Assembly (NCBI GenBank): GCA_937775205.1
Contig: CALKBX010000014.1
Coordinates: 1 to 64,000, forward strand
Source: an uncultured Verrucomicrobiae bacterium
GTDB lineage: Bacteria; Verrucomicrobiota; Verrucomicrobiia; Limisphaerales; UBA1100
Direction: 5' to 3'
Length of the DNA: 64,000 nt
This document shows, piece by piece, positions 63,860 to 64,000 of this stretch (position 1 is its first letter; each line of letters begins with the position of its first letter). The position numbers and the translations under genes were made by a program. The notes beneath the pieces are model-generated. The model made no database searches. It was not told the DNA's origin and saw only the letters and a program-made list of their open reading frames with translations.

Positions 63860-64000
63860 ATGTTGAAGCAAAACCTGACCAAAGTAATCGCCGTGGCTAC
63901 CATCGCTGCGGCTGGCGTATTCGTTTCCGGTTGCGCGGAAGAGGCTGTTGAAGATGACGGCACGCCCGCCGTGAGCGAAGATGGCGCGGAGCTCGAAGAC
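63860..64000 (+). CDS. Small acidic lipoprotein, runs off window end
   Basis: The first 47 residues are visible: MLKQNLTKVIAVATIAAAGV, lipobox VSGC, then an acidic stretch AEEAVEDDGTPAVSEDGAEL. It is related to the lipoprotein at 61999 in start, lipobox context (GC-[GA]-E) and the following TP-x-V. The gene continues past base 64000. Confidence 0.65.
   Translation, partial: MLKQNLTKVIAVATIAAAGVFVSGCAEEAVEDDGTPAVSEDGAELED

Overview
The window looks like a chromosomal segment of a Verrucomicrobiota bacterium, probably a free-living aquatic or soil member of the Pedosphaerae/Limisphaerales type. The evidence is a PVC-type membrane-bound dehydrogenase ending in a CxxCH heme domain, a GreA with a very long N-terminal extension as in chlamydiae, an S1 sulfatase, DUF1080, ASPIC/UnbV and sialidase-like proteins, many prepilin-like proteins, and interspersed repeats built from ATGACCAAT/ATTGGTCAT. 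This is inference from gene content; no rRNA is present. DNA is GC-rich, and GTG starts are common (dnaN, hflX, radC, rsmB, a cysteine desulfurase).

Layout. 0-13.6 kb: start of threonine dehydrogenase (cut by the window edge), a frameshifted MFS transporter, the PVC heme protein and sulfatase, two overlapping small lipoproteins, an aldo/keto reductase, a beta-helix transferase, a DinG helicase and a Gfo/Idh/MocA protein. 13.6-26.3 kb: trpG/pabA, aroB, long greA, rsmB, a split spermidine-synthase-like pair, a radical SAM protein, a metallopeptidase fused to MORN-like repeats, fabI, a degenerate cysteine-desulfurase-fold protein and Mrp. 26.4-38.3 kb: a PyrR-controlled pyrR-pyrB operon with a visible RNA leader and terminator, two-subunit class I fumarase, a membrane GrpE-like protein, lpxA, radC, hflX, miaA, lspA, dnaN with DnaA boxes upstream, a canonical cysteine desulfurase and uppP. 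38.4-50.5 kb: tandem porins (one broken), cytochrome c peroxidase, gamma carbonic anhydrase, tRNA-Val whose 3' end is duplicated around a sialidase gene, a prepilin-vWA fusion, a beta-CASP nuclease, an LptF/LptG permease and a GAF histidine kinase. 50.5-64 kb: a metallopeptidase and MORN-like lipoprotein pair, xylA, a radical SAM-glycosyltransferase-Dus operon, DUF1080 and CRTAC-like genes full of frameshifts, a prepilin, and two related tiny lipoproteins.

How it fits together. Core functions (replication clamp, tRNA and rRNA modification, ribosome rescue, shikimate, pyrimidine, fatty-acid and lipid A synthesis, the citrate cycle) are mixed with an accessory set for sugar and sulfated-glycan use and for the cell envelope. 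The most unusual items are the desulfurase-like protein lacking the PLP lysine beside Mrp, the prepilin-vWA fusion, the tRNA-flanked sialidase segment, a recurring metallopeptidase/MORN partnership, a membrane-anchored GrpE-like protein, and two ~30-residue membrane miniproteins that resemble each other. Several genes carry single-base indels, densest at 56-62 kb, so sequence quality should be kept in mind there.
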